Below, piece by piece: positions 50,837 through 59,759 of a stretch of 64,000 bases of DNA (the stretch's first letter is position 1; every line of letters begins with the position of its first letter). Both the position numbers and the translations under genes were made by a program. The notes beneath the pieces are model-generated. The model saw nothing but the letters and a program-made list of their open reading frames with translations. It had not been told where the DNA came from and ran no database searches. Source of the DNA: JAEZJZ01 sp050949055 (GTDB lineage Bacteria > Bacillota > UBA994 > UBA5500); contig JBMNFA010000009.1 in NCBI GenBank assembly GCA_050949055.1, positions 496,001-560,000 on the forward strand. The letters run 5' to 3'.

Positions 50837-52507
50837 GTGAAGTCAGACATTCAGATAGCTCAAGAGGCTAAACTGCAGCCGATAGTGGAAATTGCCAAGC
50901 AGGTGGGGATCGCAGAAGACGAACTGGAGCTCTACGGGCGCTATAAAGCGAAAGTAGACCTCTCGGTGTGGAATCGCCTCCAGGATAAGCCAGACGGCAA
51001 GCTGGTTCTGGTCACCGCCATCACCCCCACCGCTGCTGGTGAAGGAAAGACTACCACCACCGTCGGGTTGGGTCAGGCGCTCAAGCGCCTGGGCAAGAAG
51101 ACGATGATCGCCCTGCGCGAACCGTCCCTGGGACCCAGCTTTGGTGTCAAGGGCGGGGCGGCCGGCGGTGGCTATTCCCAGGTGGTGCCCATGGCCGATA
51201 TCAACTTGCACTTTACCGGCGACCTGCACGCCATCACCACCGCCCATAACCTGCTCTGCGCCGTCTTGGATAATCACCTGCAGCAGGGCAACGAACTGAA
51301 TATCGACCCACGGCGCATCGTCATTCGCCGGGTAATGGACATGAACGAGCGCGCCCTGCGCAACATCATCATCGGACTGGGCGGTCACACCAACGGCGTA
51401 CCCCGCCAGGACGGCTTCGACATCAGCGTGGCCTCCGAGGTGATGGCTATCCTCTGTCTGGCTAGCGATCTGATGGATCTGAAGGCCAGGCTGTCCCGGA
51501 TGATTGTTGCTTATACCTACGACCGCAAACCGATCACTGTGGCTGATTTGGGCGTACAGGGCTCCATGGCCGTATTGCTCAAGGACGCCATCAAGCCCAA
51601 CCTGGTGCAAACCCTAGAACATGGGCCGGCCTTCGTGCACGGCGGACCGTTTGCCAATATCGCCCACGGCACCAATACGTTGATCGCCACCAAAATGGGG
51701 CTGAAGCTGGCCGACTACTTCATCACCGAGGCCGGATTCGGCGCCGATCTGGGAGCCGAGAAGTTCTTGAATATCGTTTCCCGGATGGGGAACCTGCACC
51801 CCGATGCTGTGGTGATCGTGGCCACCGCCCGCGCCCTCAAGCTGCACGGTGGAGTGGACAAGAAGGAACTCAATCAAGAAAACCTGCAGGCACTGGAGGA
51901 TGGCTTCGCCAATCTGGCCAAGCATGTGGAGAACATCGCCAAATTCCAGGTGCCGGCGGTGGTGGCCATCAACCGGTTCCCCACCGATACAGCTGCCGAG
52001 CTGGAGTTGATCGCCAGCAAGTGCCGCGAGCTGGGAGTGCCTTGTGCTCTCTCCGATGTCTTCGCCCGCGGCGGCGAGGGTGGAGAAGAGTTGGCTCAGG
52101 CTGTGCTGCAGGTGCTGGAAGAGAAGCAGTCCCACTATCGCCCGCTGTATGACCTGGAACAGAGCATCAAAGCCAAGATCGCCATTATCGCCAAGGAGAT
52201 CTATGGGGCCGATGGTGTGGACTACAGCCCCGAGGCGAACAACGCCATCCGCACCTTCACCCGGTTGGGATTGGACAAGTTGCCTATCTGTATGGCCAAG
52301 ACCCAGTACTCCCTGTCCGACAACGCCAATCTGCTGGCCCGTCCCAGCGGCTTCAGAATCACCGTACGCGAAGTGCGCGCCTCGGTGGGCGCAGGCTTCC
52401 TGGTGGCCATCACAGGCGCTATCATGACCATGCCTGGTCTACCCAAGCGACCGGCAGCGCTGGATATCGATATCGACGAAGACGGCAAAATCACCGGATT
52501 GTTCTAG
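50837..52507 (+). CDS. fhs: Formate-tetrahydrofolate ligase
   Basis: Interconverts formate + ATP + THF and 10-formyl-THF. The 556-aa protein has the P-loop ITPTAAGEGKTTTTVGLGQAL, REPSLGPSFGVKGGAAGGGYSQVVPM and the late VRASVGAGFLVAITGAIMTMPGLPKRP. In this operon it most likely runs in the ATP-forming direction, ending histidine breakdown with formate. The start is GTG at 50837 with AGGGAGGAC upstream. A methenyl-THF to formyl-THF step (FolD) is needed but is not encoded in this window. Confidence 0.97.
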   Translation: MKSDIQIAQEAKLQPIVEIAKQVGIAEDELELYGRYKAKVDLSVWNRLQDKPDGKLVLVTAITPTAAGEGKTTTTVGLGQALKRLGKKTMIALREPSLGPSFGVKGGAAGGGYSQVVPMADINLHFTGDLHAITTAHNLLCAVLDNHLQQGNELNIDPRRIVIRRVMDMNERALRNIIIGLGGHTNGVPRQDGFDISVASEVMAILCLASDLMDLKARLSRMIVAYTYDRKPITVADLGVQGSMAVLLKDAIKPNLVQTLEHGPAFVHGGPFANIAHGTNTLIATKMGLKLADYFITEAGFGADLGAEKFLNIVSRMGNLHPDAVVIVATARALKLHGGVDKKELNQENLQALEDGFANLAKHVENIAKFQVPAVVAINRFPTDTAAELELIASKCRELGVPCALSDVFARGGEGGEELAQAVLQVLEEKQSHYRPLYDLEQSIKAKIAIIAKEIYGADGVDYSPEANNAIRTFTRLGLDKLPICMAKTQYSLSDNANLLARPSGFRITVREVRASVGAGFLVAITGAIMTMPGLPKRPAALDIDIDEDGKITGLF

Positions 52508-52522
52508 CAGCGGAACTGGGAG

Positions 52523-52562
52523 GGCGGCGCTTCATCATGCTAACTATGGATGAAGCCCCGCC
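52523..52562 (+). terminator. Hairpin after fhs
   Basis: GGCGGCGCTTCATC (52523-52536) / GATGAAGCCCCGCC (52549-52562) pairs over 8 bp plus a second GGCG/CGCC block. The T run is poor (CACCCTTTAG), so termination is likely but not typical. Confidence 0.6.
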
Positions 52563-52690
52563 TCACCCTTTAGTCTAAATTGTTGGAATAGGATGTCTCT
52601 ATTGCAGGTGCTGGTAGCTATCGTCTGCCTTCGTTGACTACTCCAATTGATCGGTATAGAATTGTGATGGTTTTTCAAAACGGCCAAGTG

Positions 52691-52730
52691 GTGTTTACCC
52701 AAATCTTTTCTACCTGATCGATTTAAACAC
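52691..52730 (+). promoter_or_regulatory. GTGTTTA/TAAACAC inverted repeat before nadA
   Basis: GTGTTTA (52691-52697) and TAAACAC (52724-52730) are perfect complements with centres 33 bp apart (about three helical turns), 79 nt before the nadA start. It could be an operator pair for an NAD-type repressor (NiaR or similar), but I cannot match a published consensus. Confidence 0.35.
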
Positions 52731-52808
52731 TATCGCCGTGACCATCAATAACAGCGATTGTTGCACCAACAACAATCATCATGCAACGAAAAGGAGTGTC
52801 AGCGCACC

Positions 52809-53720
52809 ATGCAATCCCATGCCGAATTGGCACGCCGTTTGCAGCAGTTACGGCGGGAGCGCAATGCCGTCATCCTCTCCCACTATTATCAGCGGGAGGA
52901 GATTCAGGATGTGGCCGACTTTGTTGGCGATTCCTTCCAACTCAGTCAGCAAGCGGCGGCGACCGATGCCGACGTAATCGTCTTTTGCGGTGTGCACTTC
53001 ATGGCTGAGAGTGCGGCGATTTTATCACCCCACAAGACAGTGCTTTTGCCAGAGCCGCGGGCGGGCTGCCCCATGGCCGACATGATCGACGTAGACGGTT
53101 TGCGTGCTTTCAAAGCCCAGCACCCGGGGGCTGCTGTGGTCAGCTACGTCAACACCACTGCCGCGGTGAAGGCAGAGAGCGACATCTGTTGCACCTCGTC
53201 CAACGCCGTGCGGGTGGTCGAGTCCCTGGATGCCGAACGAATCATCTTTACCCCGGACCGCAACCTGGGACGCTATATCGCCGCTCAGACCGATAAAGAG
53301 GTCATCGTTTGGGAAGGTTACTGCAACACCCACAATCACCTCACCCTAGAGCAGCTGCAGCAAACCAAAGAGGAACACCCGGAAGCTCTGGTGGTGGTTC
53401 ACCCAGAATGCCGGCCAGAGATCAGCGCCGTGGCTGACTGCGTAGCCAGCACCGCCGGCATGCTCAAGTTTGTGCGGGAGTCCGAGTCCCAGGAGTTTAT
53501 CATCGGCACTGAGGGTGGAATACTGCACCTGATGCGCAAGGAAAACCCCAACAAGCGCTTTTATCTGGCGTCGCCCAAGCTGATTTGCCCCAACATGAAG
53601 GCAAACACGCTGAGCAAAGTAGTCCGCTCGCTGGAAACTATGGAGCCACGGATCACTGTGCCGGAAGATATTCGCCGGAAGGCGGTTTTGGCGCTAGACC
53701 GGATGTTAGCCATCAAGTAG
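52809..53720 (+). CDS. nadA: Quinolinate synthase A
   Basis: A 303-aa [4Fe-4S] enzyme condensing iminoaspartate with dihydroxyacetone phosphate to quinolinate. Visible motifs are AVILSHYYQREEIQDVADFVGDS, the cluster Cys in VIVFCGVHFMAE, VVHPECRPEI, and the late CPNMKANTL; the Cys residues fit the three-Cys cluster set. The start is ATG at 52809 after AAAAGGAG. It starts the nadABC group; a hairpin lies between it and nadB. Confidence 0.95.
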   Translation: MQSHAELARRLQQLRRERNAVILSHYYQREEIQDVADFVGDSFQLSQQAAATDADVIVFCGVHFMAESAAILSPHKTVLLPEPRAGCPMADMIDVDGLRAFKAQHPGAAVVSYVNTTAAVKAESDICCTSSNAVRVVESLDAERIIFTPDRNLGRYIAAQTDKEVIVWEGYCNTHNHLTLEQLQQTKEEHPEALVVVHPECRPEISAVADCVASTAGMLKFVRESESQEFIIGTEGGILHLMRKENPNKRFYLASPKLICPNMKANTLSKVVRSLETMEPRITVPEDIRRKAVLALDRMLAIK

Positions 53721-53750
53721 ACTTAAAACAAAAAAGGTAGACTGCCAACT

Positions 53751-53779
53751 AGTCCCACCTAACTCTGGTGGGACTATTT
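53751..53779 (+). terminator. Hairpin between nadA and nadB
   Basis: AGTCCCACC (53751-53759) / GGTGGGACT (53767-53775), then ATTTC. It may be a weak terminator or an RNA-processing hairpin inside the operon. Confidence 0.5.
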
Positions 53780-53831
53780 CACAAATATGCGCTGAATTAT
53801 CCAATCGTAGCGGTGGAGGCGATGATCTCAC

Positions 53832-55463
53832 GTGGTACGCTATCTGGTTGATTTCGACTTGCAGCAATTGGACAGGAGAGTGGCCGATTTCGTGGTGGTG
53901 GGCAGCGGCGTGGCCGGTTTATTCGCCGCCCACAAAGCCAGCCAGTTTGGTCGCGTCATTCTCTTGACCAAAGACCTGCTGGAGGGAAACACCCGCTATG
54001 CCCAGGGCGGAGTCGCCGCGGCAGTGGGGGATGACGACAGCTGGCAAGAGCACCTGCAGGATACGCTGGAAGCGGGCGCAGGCCTGTGCGATCCTGAGGC
54101 GGTAAGCGTCCTGGTGCAGGAAGGGCCGGACCGCGTCCGCGACCTGATGCAATTGGGGGCCAGGTTCGACCGGCAGGGGGACAGCGTCGCGCTCACCCGC
54201 GAAGGCGGGCACCGGCGTCGACGTGTCCTGCACGCTGGCGGCGACGCCACCGGCAAGGAGATCGAAGAGACGTTGGCTCGGGCGGTCGCTGCCCATCCCG
54301 ACATCGAGGTAGTTTCTTCCGCCTTTGCCGTCGATCTGCTCACAGTGGATGGCGAGTGTTATGGCGTATTGGCCTTTGTCAATCAGCAACTGATCGCCTA
54401 TCTGGCCAAAGCCACCATCCTTGCCACCGGCGGTGCCGGCCAGGTCTTTGCTCACACCACCAACTCGCCGCTGGTTACCGGCGACGGCATGGCTATGGCC
54501 TACCGGGCGGGAGCAGAGATGATGGACATGGAGTTCTTTCAGTTCCACCCCACGGGGCTGTATATCCCAGGCGCGCCGCGGGCGTTGATCACCGAAGCGG
54601 TGCGAGGTGAGGGGGCATACCTATTGGACAGGCAGGGGCAGCGCTTCATGCTTGAGCGACACCCCCTGGCCGAGTTAGCCCCCCGGGATGTGGTAGCCAG
54701 GGCTATGGTACAGGTGATGATGGAGACCGGCAGCGAACACCTGTGGTTGGATCTGCGGCATATGCAGCACATAGATCTGCCTCGTCGTTTTCCCACCGTA
54801 TTTGCCACCTGCCAACGATATGGTCTTGACCTGCGCCGCGACTTGATCCCGGTTTCGCCGGTGGCCCATTACTTCATGGGCGGTATTAGGGTGAATTACC
54901 AAGGGCGGACCAATTTGCGCGGCCTCTATGCCTGCGGTGAGGCGGCCTGTTTGGGGTTGCATGGCGCCAATCGCCTGGCCAGCAATTCGCTGCTGGATGG
55001 CTTGGTTTTCGGGCATCGCATAGCTATTTGTGCCCATCGTTACCGCCTGCCGATCAGCGATCAACAGCTGCGAAACATCCAAATTCGGCATCAGCAGGAG
55101 CCCCGGGCATTTACCGCGAATAGTTTAACAGTAGACCAAATTGTCAAGAATCTACAACAAACGATGTGGCAGGGCGTTGGCCTTACCCGCAGCGCCCAGA
55201 GCCTGCAGCAGGCCGAGCAGCAGCTGCTGCAACTGACCGACGCGCTATTCTCGATTGACAGGCGAGACACAGAATGGTTTACCGCCGTCAATCTGCTCAC
55301 AGTGGCGCTGTTAATCTGTCAGGCTGCTGCCCTGCGCACCGAATCCCGTGGCGGACATTACCGCTTGGACTACCCTGACCGTGACGACGCTAACTGGAAG
55401 CGGCATATCGTGCTACAGCGAAACAACAGGGACGGCTCCTTTTGTTTCGCTCCTTGCCAGTAA
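53832..55463 (+). CDS. nadB: L-aspartate oxidase
   Basis: FAD enzyme oxidising L-aspartate to iminoaspartate, the first step of de novo NAD synthesis. The 543-aa sequence has the dinucleotide motif VVVGSGVAGLFAAHKAS near 20, YAQGGVAAAVGDDDS, HRRRRVLHAGGDATGKEI and the FAD-binding ACGEAACLGLHGANRLASNSLLDGLVFG. The start is GTG at 53832 after GGAGG, at a spacing of 12 nt. In anaerobes it is thought to use fumarate as electron acceptor. Confidence 0.96.
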   Translation: MVRYLVDFDLQQLDRRVADFVVVGSGVAGLFAAHKASQFGRVILLTKDLLEGNTRYAQGGVAAAVGDDDSWQEHLQDTLEAGAGLCDPEAVSVLVQEGPDRVRDLMQLGARFDRQGDSVALTREGGHRRRRVLHAGGDATGKEIEETLARAVAAHPDIEVVSSAFAVDLLTVDGECYGVLAFVNQQLIAYLAKATILATGGAGQVFAHTTNSPLVTGDGMAMAYRAGAEMMDMEFFQFHPTGLYIPGAPRALITEAVRGEGAYLLDRQGQRFMLERHPLAELAPRDVVARAMVQVMMETGSEHLWLDLRHMQHIDLPRRFPTVFATCQRYGLDLRRDLIPVSPVAHYFMGGIRVNYQGRTNLRGLYACGEAACLGLHGANRLASNSLLDGLVFGHRIAICAHRYRLPISDQQLRNIQIRHQQEPRAFTANSLTVDQIVKNLQQTMWQGVGLTRSAQSLQQAEQQLLQLTDALFSIDRRDTEWFTAVNLLTVALLICQAAALRTESRGGHYRLDYPDRDDANWKRHIVLQRNNRDGSFCFAPCQ

Positions 55464-55546
55464 AACAAGGGAGGATTAACCGCCCTTGTCTGCACCGGCT
55501 CTGGGCACTCAGCGCTTAGCACATTAGGGTAAGCTCTGCTCCCAAT

Positions 55547-55576
55547 TTGGATCCCCGCTGGAACTTTGGGATCCAA
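55547..55576 (+). other. Perfect hairpin between nadB and nadC
   Basis: TTGGATCCC (55547-55555) / GGGATCCAA (55568-55576) with a 12-nt loop in a 226-bp gap. There is no T run. The role is unknown. Confidence 0.4.
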
Positions 55577-55689
55577 CTCTGGGGCGAGAAATCCTATGCA
55601 CGCTAACGCTTTGGCGTCATGAGGGGCAGGCGTTTGCTGGGTTAAGCGGATCGACACGGTCAACTTGAACCACGAGAGGGGATGAGCTG

Positions 55690-56532
55690 ATGAATTGGCG
55701 CAGTCCATTGATTGAAAAGATGGTGATCAGCGCCCTGGAGGAGGACATCTGGACTGGCGACGTTACCAGCATGTCCATCATTCCACCGGACAAACAGGCA
55801 AAAGGCCGAATTTGGACCAAGGTTGACGGTGTGATGGCCGGGCTGCCACTGTTGCCGCTGGTTTTTGCCCATGCCGGGGGGGGAGTGCAGGTAGACCTGT
55901 TGGCTGAAGATGGGCAAGCTGTCACCGCCGGCACTACCCTGGCCGAGATCAGCGGTTCCGCCCGCACCATTCTCATGGGTGAGCGGGTAGCGCTCAACTT
56001 CCTGCAGCACCTTTCTGCCGTCGCTTCCCGCGTGTCCCGCCTGGCCGAGCTGATCAAGTTCTATACCAGCGTGATTGTGGACACCCGCAAGACAATCCCT
56101 GGCTTGCGCCTACTGCAGAAATACGCCGTGCGCATGGGTGGGGGAGCCAACCATCGCTTTGGGCTCTACGATGCCGTCTTGATCAAGGATAACCACATCG
56201 CCGTCGCCGGCGGAATTAAGGAAGCGGTTACCGCAGCCAGGCGCCACCTGGGCCACACCGTCAAGATTGAAGTGGAAGTGGAAACGCTGGAGCAAGTGGC
56301 CACCGCCCTGGAAAGCCATGCCGACATCATCATGTTGGACAACATGAACCCGGATCTGATGAAACAGGCGATAGACCTGGTGGATGGCAAAGCCTTGACC
56401 GAAGCTTCCGGACGGGTCACCGAAGAGAATATTGTGCAGATAGCTAAGACCGGTGTCGATTTTATCTCCATCGGAGCCATCACCCACAGCGTGCAGGCTC
56501 TGGATATCAGCCTGGACATCGAGATTAGCTGA
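55690..56532 (+). CDS. nadC: Nicotinate-nucleotide pyrophosphorylase (carboxylating)
   Basis: Converts quinolinate and PRPP into nicotinate mononucleotide, CO2 and PPi. The 280 aa show EEDIWTGDVTSMSI near the N-terminus, RVALNFLQHLSAVASRVS, VDTRKTIPGLRLLQKYAVRMGGGANHRFGL with the PRPP-binding Arg/Lys residues, and IKIEVEVETLEQ-type sheet (VKIEVEVETLEQV). The start is ATG at 55690 with GAGGGGATG-type SD. It closes the nadABC set, followed after 107 bp by a pantothenate kinase-like gene. Confidence 0.96.
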   Translation: MNWRSPLIEKMVISALEEDIWTGDVTSMSIIPPDKQAKGRIWTKVDGVMAGLPLLPLVFAHAGGGVQVDLLAEDGQAVTAGTTLAEISGSARTILMGERVALNFLQHLSAVASRVSRLAELIKFYTSVIVDTRKTIPGLRLLQKYAVRMGGGANHRFGLYDAVLIKDNHIAVAGGIKEAVTAARRHLGHTVKIEVEVETLEQVATALESHADIIMLDNMNPDLMKQAIDLVDGKALTEASGRVTEENIVQIAKTGVDFISIGAITHSVQALDISLDIEIS

Positions 56533-56639
56533 TCGCTCAGTGAGCACAAAACAGATGGCTGCTGCCGGAGGACACTCTGGCGGCAGCTTTCCGCATGTTC
56601 CCTTGAACATGCAGCTTGGAGAGGGAGTGGGGGAGAAAA

Positions 56640-57368
56640 GTGTTATTGACCATCAACCAGGGGAATACCCGCACCAAGGCCATGATTGTCGGCACCGATA
56701 CCCAGGAACACTACGTGACCGCCACCGACGCCAGCGTCCAGCACTATCGGCATTGGTTGTCCATGCTGCCTCGTCCCCGACGCGTTTTGCTGTCCTCGGT
56801 AGTGCCCAATGCCGCCGCTGCACTCTGCCAGGCCGCCGAGCAGTTGCTGGGCGTGCGGGTGGAGCAGATAGAGGCGCGCACAGATTTGGGCATTCGCTTC
56901 ACCACCGTGGACTACCATCAGCTGGGGGCAGACCTGTTTGTCAACGCTGTCGCCAGCCACCATTGCTATGGTGGCAACCTGCTCAACGTCGATCTGGGCA
57001 GCGCCTCCACCTTCTGCGTAATCAAGGATGGGCTATACTTGGGAACCAGCATCGTGCCCGGCATGGAGCTTTCCATCAGGGCCATGATCAGCGGCACCGC
57101 TTTGCTCAAGGAGTTCACGCTGACCAAGATGGAGCGGGTGATCAACGACAACACCATCGCCTGCCTGCAATCCGGCATCTACTTCGGGTACTTCGAGCTG
57201 GTGCGCGGCATGATCCAGCGGGTGCAGGCCGAGCACGGTCCGCTCACCGTCGTGCTCACCGGCGGCATCGGCAGCTTCTTGCACGAGGAGTTGGCACCCT
57301 ACGTCCACCACTTCCGCCCCCACCTCACCCTGGACGGCCTACGCCTGATTGCCGAGCTGATTAGCTGA
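56640..57368 (+). CDS. Divergent type III pantothenate kinase-like protein
   Basis: A 242-aa member of the CoaX (BafA-like, ASKHA) fold: LLTINQGNTRTKAMIVG at the start in place of the usual DxGNT phosphate motif (Asp replaced by Asn, then Gln), TDLGIRFTTVDYHQLGADLFVNAVASH keeping the Asp of GADR but not its Arg, and LNVDLGSASTFCVIKDG. Standard CoaX enzymes phosphorylate pantothenate for CoA. The altered residues make activity uncertain. The start is GTG at 56640 (SD GGGGGAG); an earlier ATG at 56616 is not preceded by an SD. An ECF-transporter substrate protein follows at 57596. Confidence 0.72.
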   Translation: MLLTINQGNTRTKAMIVGTDTQEHYVTATDASVQHYRHWLSMLPRPRRVLLSSVVPNAAAALCQAAEQLLGVRVEQIEARTDLGIRFTTVDYHQLGADLFVNAVASHHCYGGNLLNVDLGSASTFCVIKDGLYLGTSIVPGMELSIRAMISGTALLKEFTLTKMERVINDNTIACLQSGIYFGYFELVRGMIQRVQAEHGPLTVVLTGGIGSFLHEELAPYVHHFRPHLTLDGLRLIAELIS

Positions 57369-57424
57369 GTCACTACGGCCCGGAAGGCGGCGATACAAGG
57401 TGCAAAACAGGACAAGCAGGCCCG

Positions 57425-57453
57425 TTGTCAAGGGTTTGACGGCGGTGTAAAAT
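57425..57453 (+). promoter_or_regulatory. Promoter of the ECF S-component gene
   Basis: TTGTCA (57425-57430), 17-bp spacer, TAAAAT (57448-57453). A leader of about 140 nt follows with a hairpin (CTAC, CGGG / CCCG, GTAG at 57465-57488), not matching a riboswitch I recognise. Confidence 0.65.
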
Positions 57454-57595
57454 GAAGCTGCCAGCTACATGCGGGTACCCCGACGTAGAACAGGGGACTC
57501 GACGGTTGGCGAAAAAACCAAATTGCGTCCGGTATCCAAACCCGCAGGCTGGGAGAGGCTTACGGCAAAGGAACTGGAACGGAGGTGGAGTGACG

Positions 57596-58141
57596 ATGAA
57601 AATGTCCACTCGGCAGATCGTCATGGCTGGAATCCTTTCGGCGGTGACGGTGACCTTGGGGGCGACAGGAGTGGGATTGATCCCGATCCCCACTCCGGTA
57701 GGTGCGGCCACCATCATGCACATACCGGTGATCATCGCCGGCATTTTGGAGGGGCCGCTGGTTGGTGCTTTCACTGGTCTGTTGTTCAGCTTGTTTACCG
57801 TGCAGTTTGCCCCCCCGTGGGTGGTGATTCCCTTCCGCCTGTTGATCGGCCCGGTCGCCTGGCTGGTGTTTAGGACGCTGCGCTGGTCATTGGACCGGAT
57901 GCATCTCAACTTGCGCTGGGGGAGTCCGGTGGTGGCTGCTGCGGCGGCGGGTTTCGTCGGCAGCATCACCAACACTTGCACCTTGATTTTGGCGGTTCTC
58001 TTTGACCTCTTTGACGCCAGCGTCGCTTGGACTACGGCCGTCAGCAGCGGATTGCCCGAGGCCATTGTGGCAGCGGCGGTGGCCGGTCTGTTGATCACCC
58101 CGCTATTGCCCGAGCAGAAGCCATTGTCGATGAAGCGGTAG
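57596..58141 (+). CDS. ECF transporter S component (vitamin uptake)
   Basis: A 181-aa membrane protein with about six spans. STRQIVMAGILSAVTVTLGATGVGLIPIP at the start and FTGLLFSLFTVQFAPPWVVIPFRLLIGPVAW with TNTCTLILAVL later are the layout of ECF-family substrate-binding proteins of the pantothenate (PanT) type. It binds the vitamin and docks to a shared energising module (EcfA, A', T) encoded elsewhere. Pantothenate is the favoured guess because the upstream gene is CoaX-like. The start is ATG at 57596 with GGAGGTGGAG upstream. It has its own promoter and a strong terminator. Confidence 0.82.
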   Translation: MKMSTRQIVMAGILSAVTVTLGATGVGLIPIPTPVGAATIMHIPVIIAGILEGPLVGAFTGLLFSLFTVQFAPPWVVIPFRLLIGPVAWLVFRTLRWSLDRMHLNLRWGSPVVAAAAAGFVGSITNTCTLILAVLFDLFDASVAWTTAVSSGLPEAIVAAAVAGLLITPLLPEQKPLSMKR

Positions 58142-58248
58142 TCGCGCCTCCCATCGCCAATTGCTCACCCCACAATATCCCCTGACTGGCGGGGAGTACT
58201 GCGCCGGGTGCAACGTGAGCGATGAAAACTGCAGATTGATCGACGAAA

Positions 58249-58275
58249 GGGGCTGTTGCACACAGCCCCTTTTTT
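58249..58275. terminator. Bidirectional terminator
   Basis: GGGGCTGT-TGCAC-ACAGCCCC is followed by six T on the plus strand, and preceded by AAA (T run on the minus strand is short), between the ECF gene and dinB, which converge here. Confidence 0.88.
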
Positions 58276-58308
58276 GACTCCCCCAGTCGCTTCGCGCCAG
58301 CCCCTCGC

Positions 58309-59493
58309 CTACTCTCCATCTTCCTTCTCTTTCACCTTGGCATAGGTGATGCTCTCCTCGCCATAGCGATCCTTGATCCTGTCCATAGCCGATGCCAGCT
58401 TGCTGCGTCGCTCCTGTTCCTCATCCGCCCCCAGAAACGAGAGCTGGTGCAGGCTGCCGTGGCTCAAGTTCAGCATCGACACGCCGATCAATCGCACCAA
58501 CTGGCCGTTATAGGCTTTGTGCAGCAACTCGCGCGCTGCCAGGTAGATGTCCCGGTCCAGATTGGTCGACTCCTTCAGCGTCGTATGGCGGGTGATGGTG
58601 GTGAAATCGTGATAGCGTAGCTTCAGGGCTACCGTTCTCCCGGAGAACCCGTCCTGGCGCAGCCGCCTGCCCACCTTTTCCGCCAGGTGCAGCAGCACCG
58701 CCTCCACCTCATCCAGCCCGGCCACGTCCACCGGGAAGGTGTGCTCGTGCCCCATCGATTTGGCCTCCTCGCCCAGCACCACCGGCCGCTGGTCCACCCC
58801 GTTGGCCAGCCGCTGCAAGTGCTCCGCCTGCGCCTGTCCCAGCGCCCGCCGCAGCAGGCCGGGATGATAGTTGGCCAGGTCGCCGATGGACTTGATACCC
58901 AGCGCAGTCAGCTTCTCAGCCGTCTTCGGCCCCACGCCCCACAGCCGGCTGATGGGCAGGGGGTGCAGCACATCTGCAATTTCGTGGGCACGAATCCACA
59001 CCAGCCCATCCGGCTTCTGCAATTCCGAGGCCACCTTGGCCAAGAACTTGTTCGGCGCAAGGCCAGCCGAGGCGGTGATGCCCACTTGCTGTGCAATCGC
59101 CCGCTTTACCTTGCGCGCGATCTCATCGGGTGGCCCAAACAGCCCCTCGCATCCAGTGAGGTCCAAGAATGCCTCGTCGATGGAGATGGACTCCACCAAC
59201 GGGGTGAAACTGCGGAAGATCTCGTGCACCTGGCGCGAGGCTGCCTGGTACTTGTGCATATTGCCTGGCAGGAAGATGCCCTGGGGGCAGCGCCGATACG
59301 CCTCGATCAGGGGCATAGCTGAGCGCACGCCAAAGCGGCGCGCTTCGTAGGAGCAGGTGGAGACCACCCCCCGCTGATCGGGGCGGCCGCCAATGATCAC
59401 CGGTTTGCCTCGCAACTCGGGATGATCCCTTTGCTCGATGCTGGCGAAGAATGCATCCAGGTCTACGTGCATAATGATGCGCTCTTCTGTCAC
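58309..59493 (-). CDS. dinB: DNA polymerase IV (Y family)
   Basis: Translesion polymerase of 394 aa. The palm has MHVDLDAFFASIEQ with the metal Asp, then SIDEAFLDLT with Asp-Glu; the helix-hairpin-helix of the thumb (LWGVGPKTAEKLTALGIKSIGDLA) and the little-finger domain follow. The start is GTG at 59493, 7 nt after AAGGAGG; the frame is open to 59634 but without an SD. A LexA/DinR box lies 18-31 bp upstream of the start, so it is probably SOS-induced. Confidence 0.95.
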   Translation of the reverse strand: MTEERIIMHVDLDAFFASIEQRDHPELRGKPVIIGGRPDQRGVVSTCSYEARRFGVRSAMPLIEAYRRCPQGIFLPGNMHKYQAASRQVHEIFRSFTPLVESISIDEAFLDLTGCEGLFGPPDEIARKVKRAIAQQVGITASAGLAPNKFLAKVASELQKPDGLVWIRAHEIADVLHPLPISRLWGVGPKTAEKLTALGIKSIGDLANYHPGLLRRALGQAQAEHLQRLANGVDQRPVVLGEEAKSMGHEHTFPVDVAGLDEVEAVLLHLAEKVGRRLRQDGFSGRTVALKLRYHDFTTITRHTTLKESTNLDRDIYLAARELLHKAYNGQLVRLIGVSMLNLSHGSLHQLSFLGADEEQERRSKLASAMDRIKDRYGEESITYAKVKEKEDGE

Positions 59494-59510
59494 AGGAGAC
59501 CCTCCTTCCC

Positions 59511-59524
59511 CGAACATCCGTTCT
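59511..59524 (-). promoter_or_regulatory. LexA/DinR (SOS) box of dinB
   Basis: CGAACATCCGTTCT on the plus strand (AGAACGGATGTTCG on the coding strand) matches the Bacillota LexA site CGAACRNRYGTTYG at all but one or two positions, with perfect GAAC-4-GTTC half sites. A TAAAAT -10-like hexamer lies just upstream on the coding strand (59532-59537). Confidence 0.8.
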
Positions 59525-59759
59525 AGCAGCATTTTATCACGAGTTGCAGGCCAAAGAAAGCTCCCACAGGTATCGGCGGTTTGCCGGCCATCAACGCGGC
59601 ACGGTTCGGCCCTTGAAGTGTATTTGTCCTGCACTGCTGCACCAAATATCCTAGTCAGGTGCCAAGTCCCAAACCAAATGAGGCAGGTTCTATCGGCATT
59701 GCAACCGGTGGGCTAGACTTGACCACGCACGGCAGATTTTCGGTCGGCCAAGGCTAGTT

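Noticed and set aside
56453..57364. 303-codon plus-strand frame over nadC end and the CoaX-like gene
   Set aside because: Arg/His/Gly-rich composition without domains; the CoaX-like frame has recognisable motifs and an SD.
57454..57595. Riboswitch before the ECF S component
   Set aside because: A small hairpin is visible, but the leader lacks the conserved bases of THF, TPP, FMN, cobalamin or preQ1 aptamers that I can recall.
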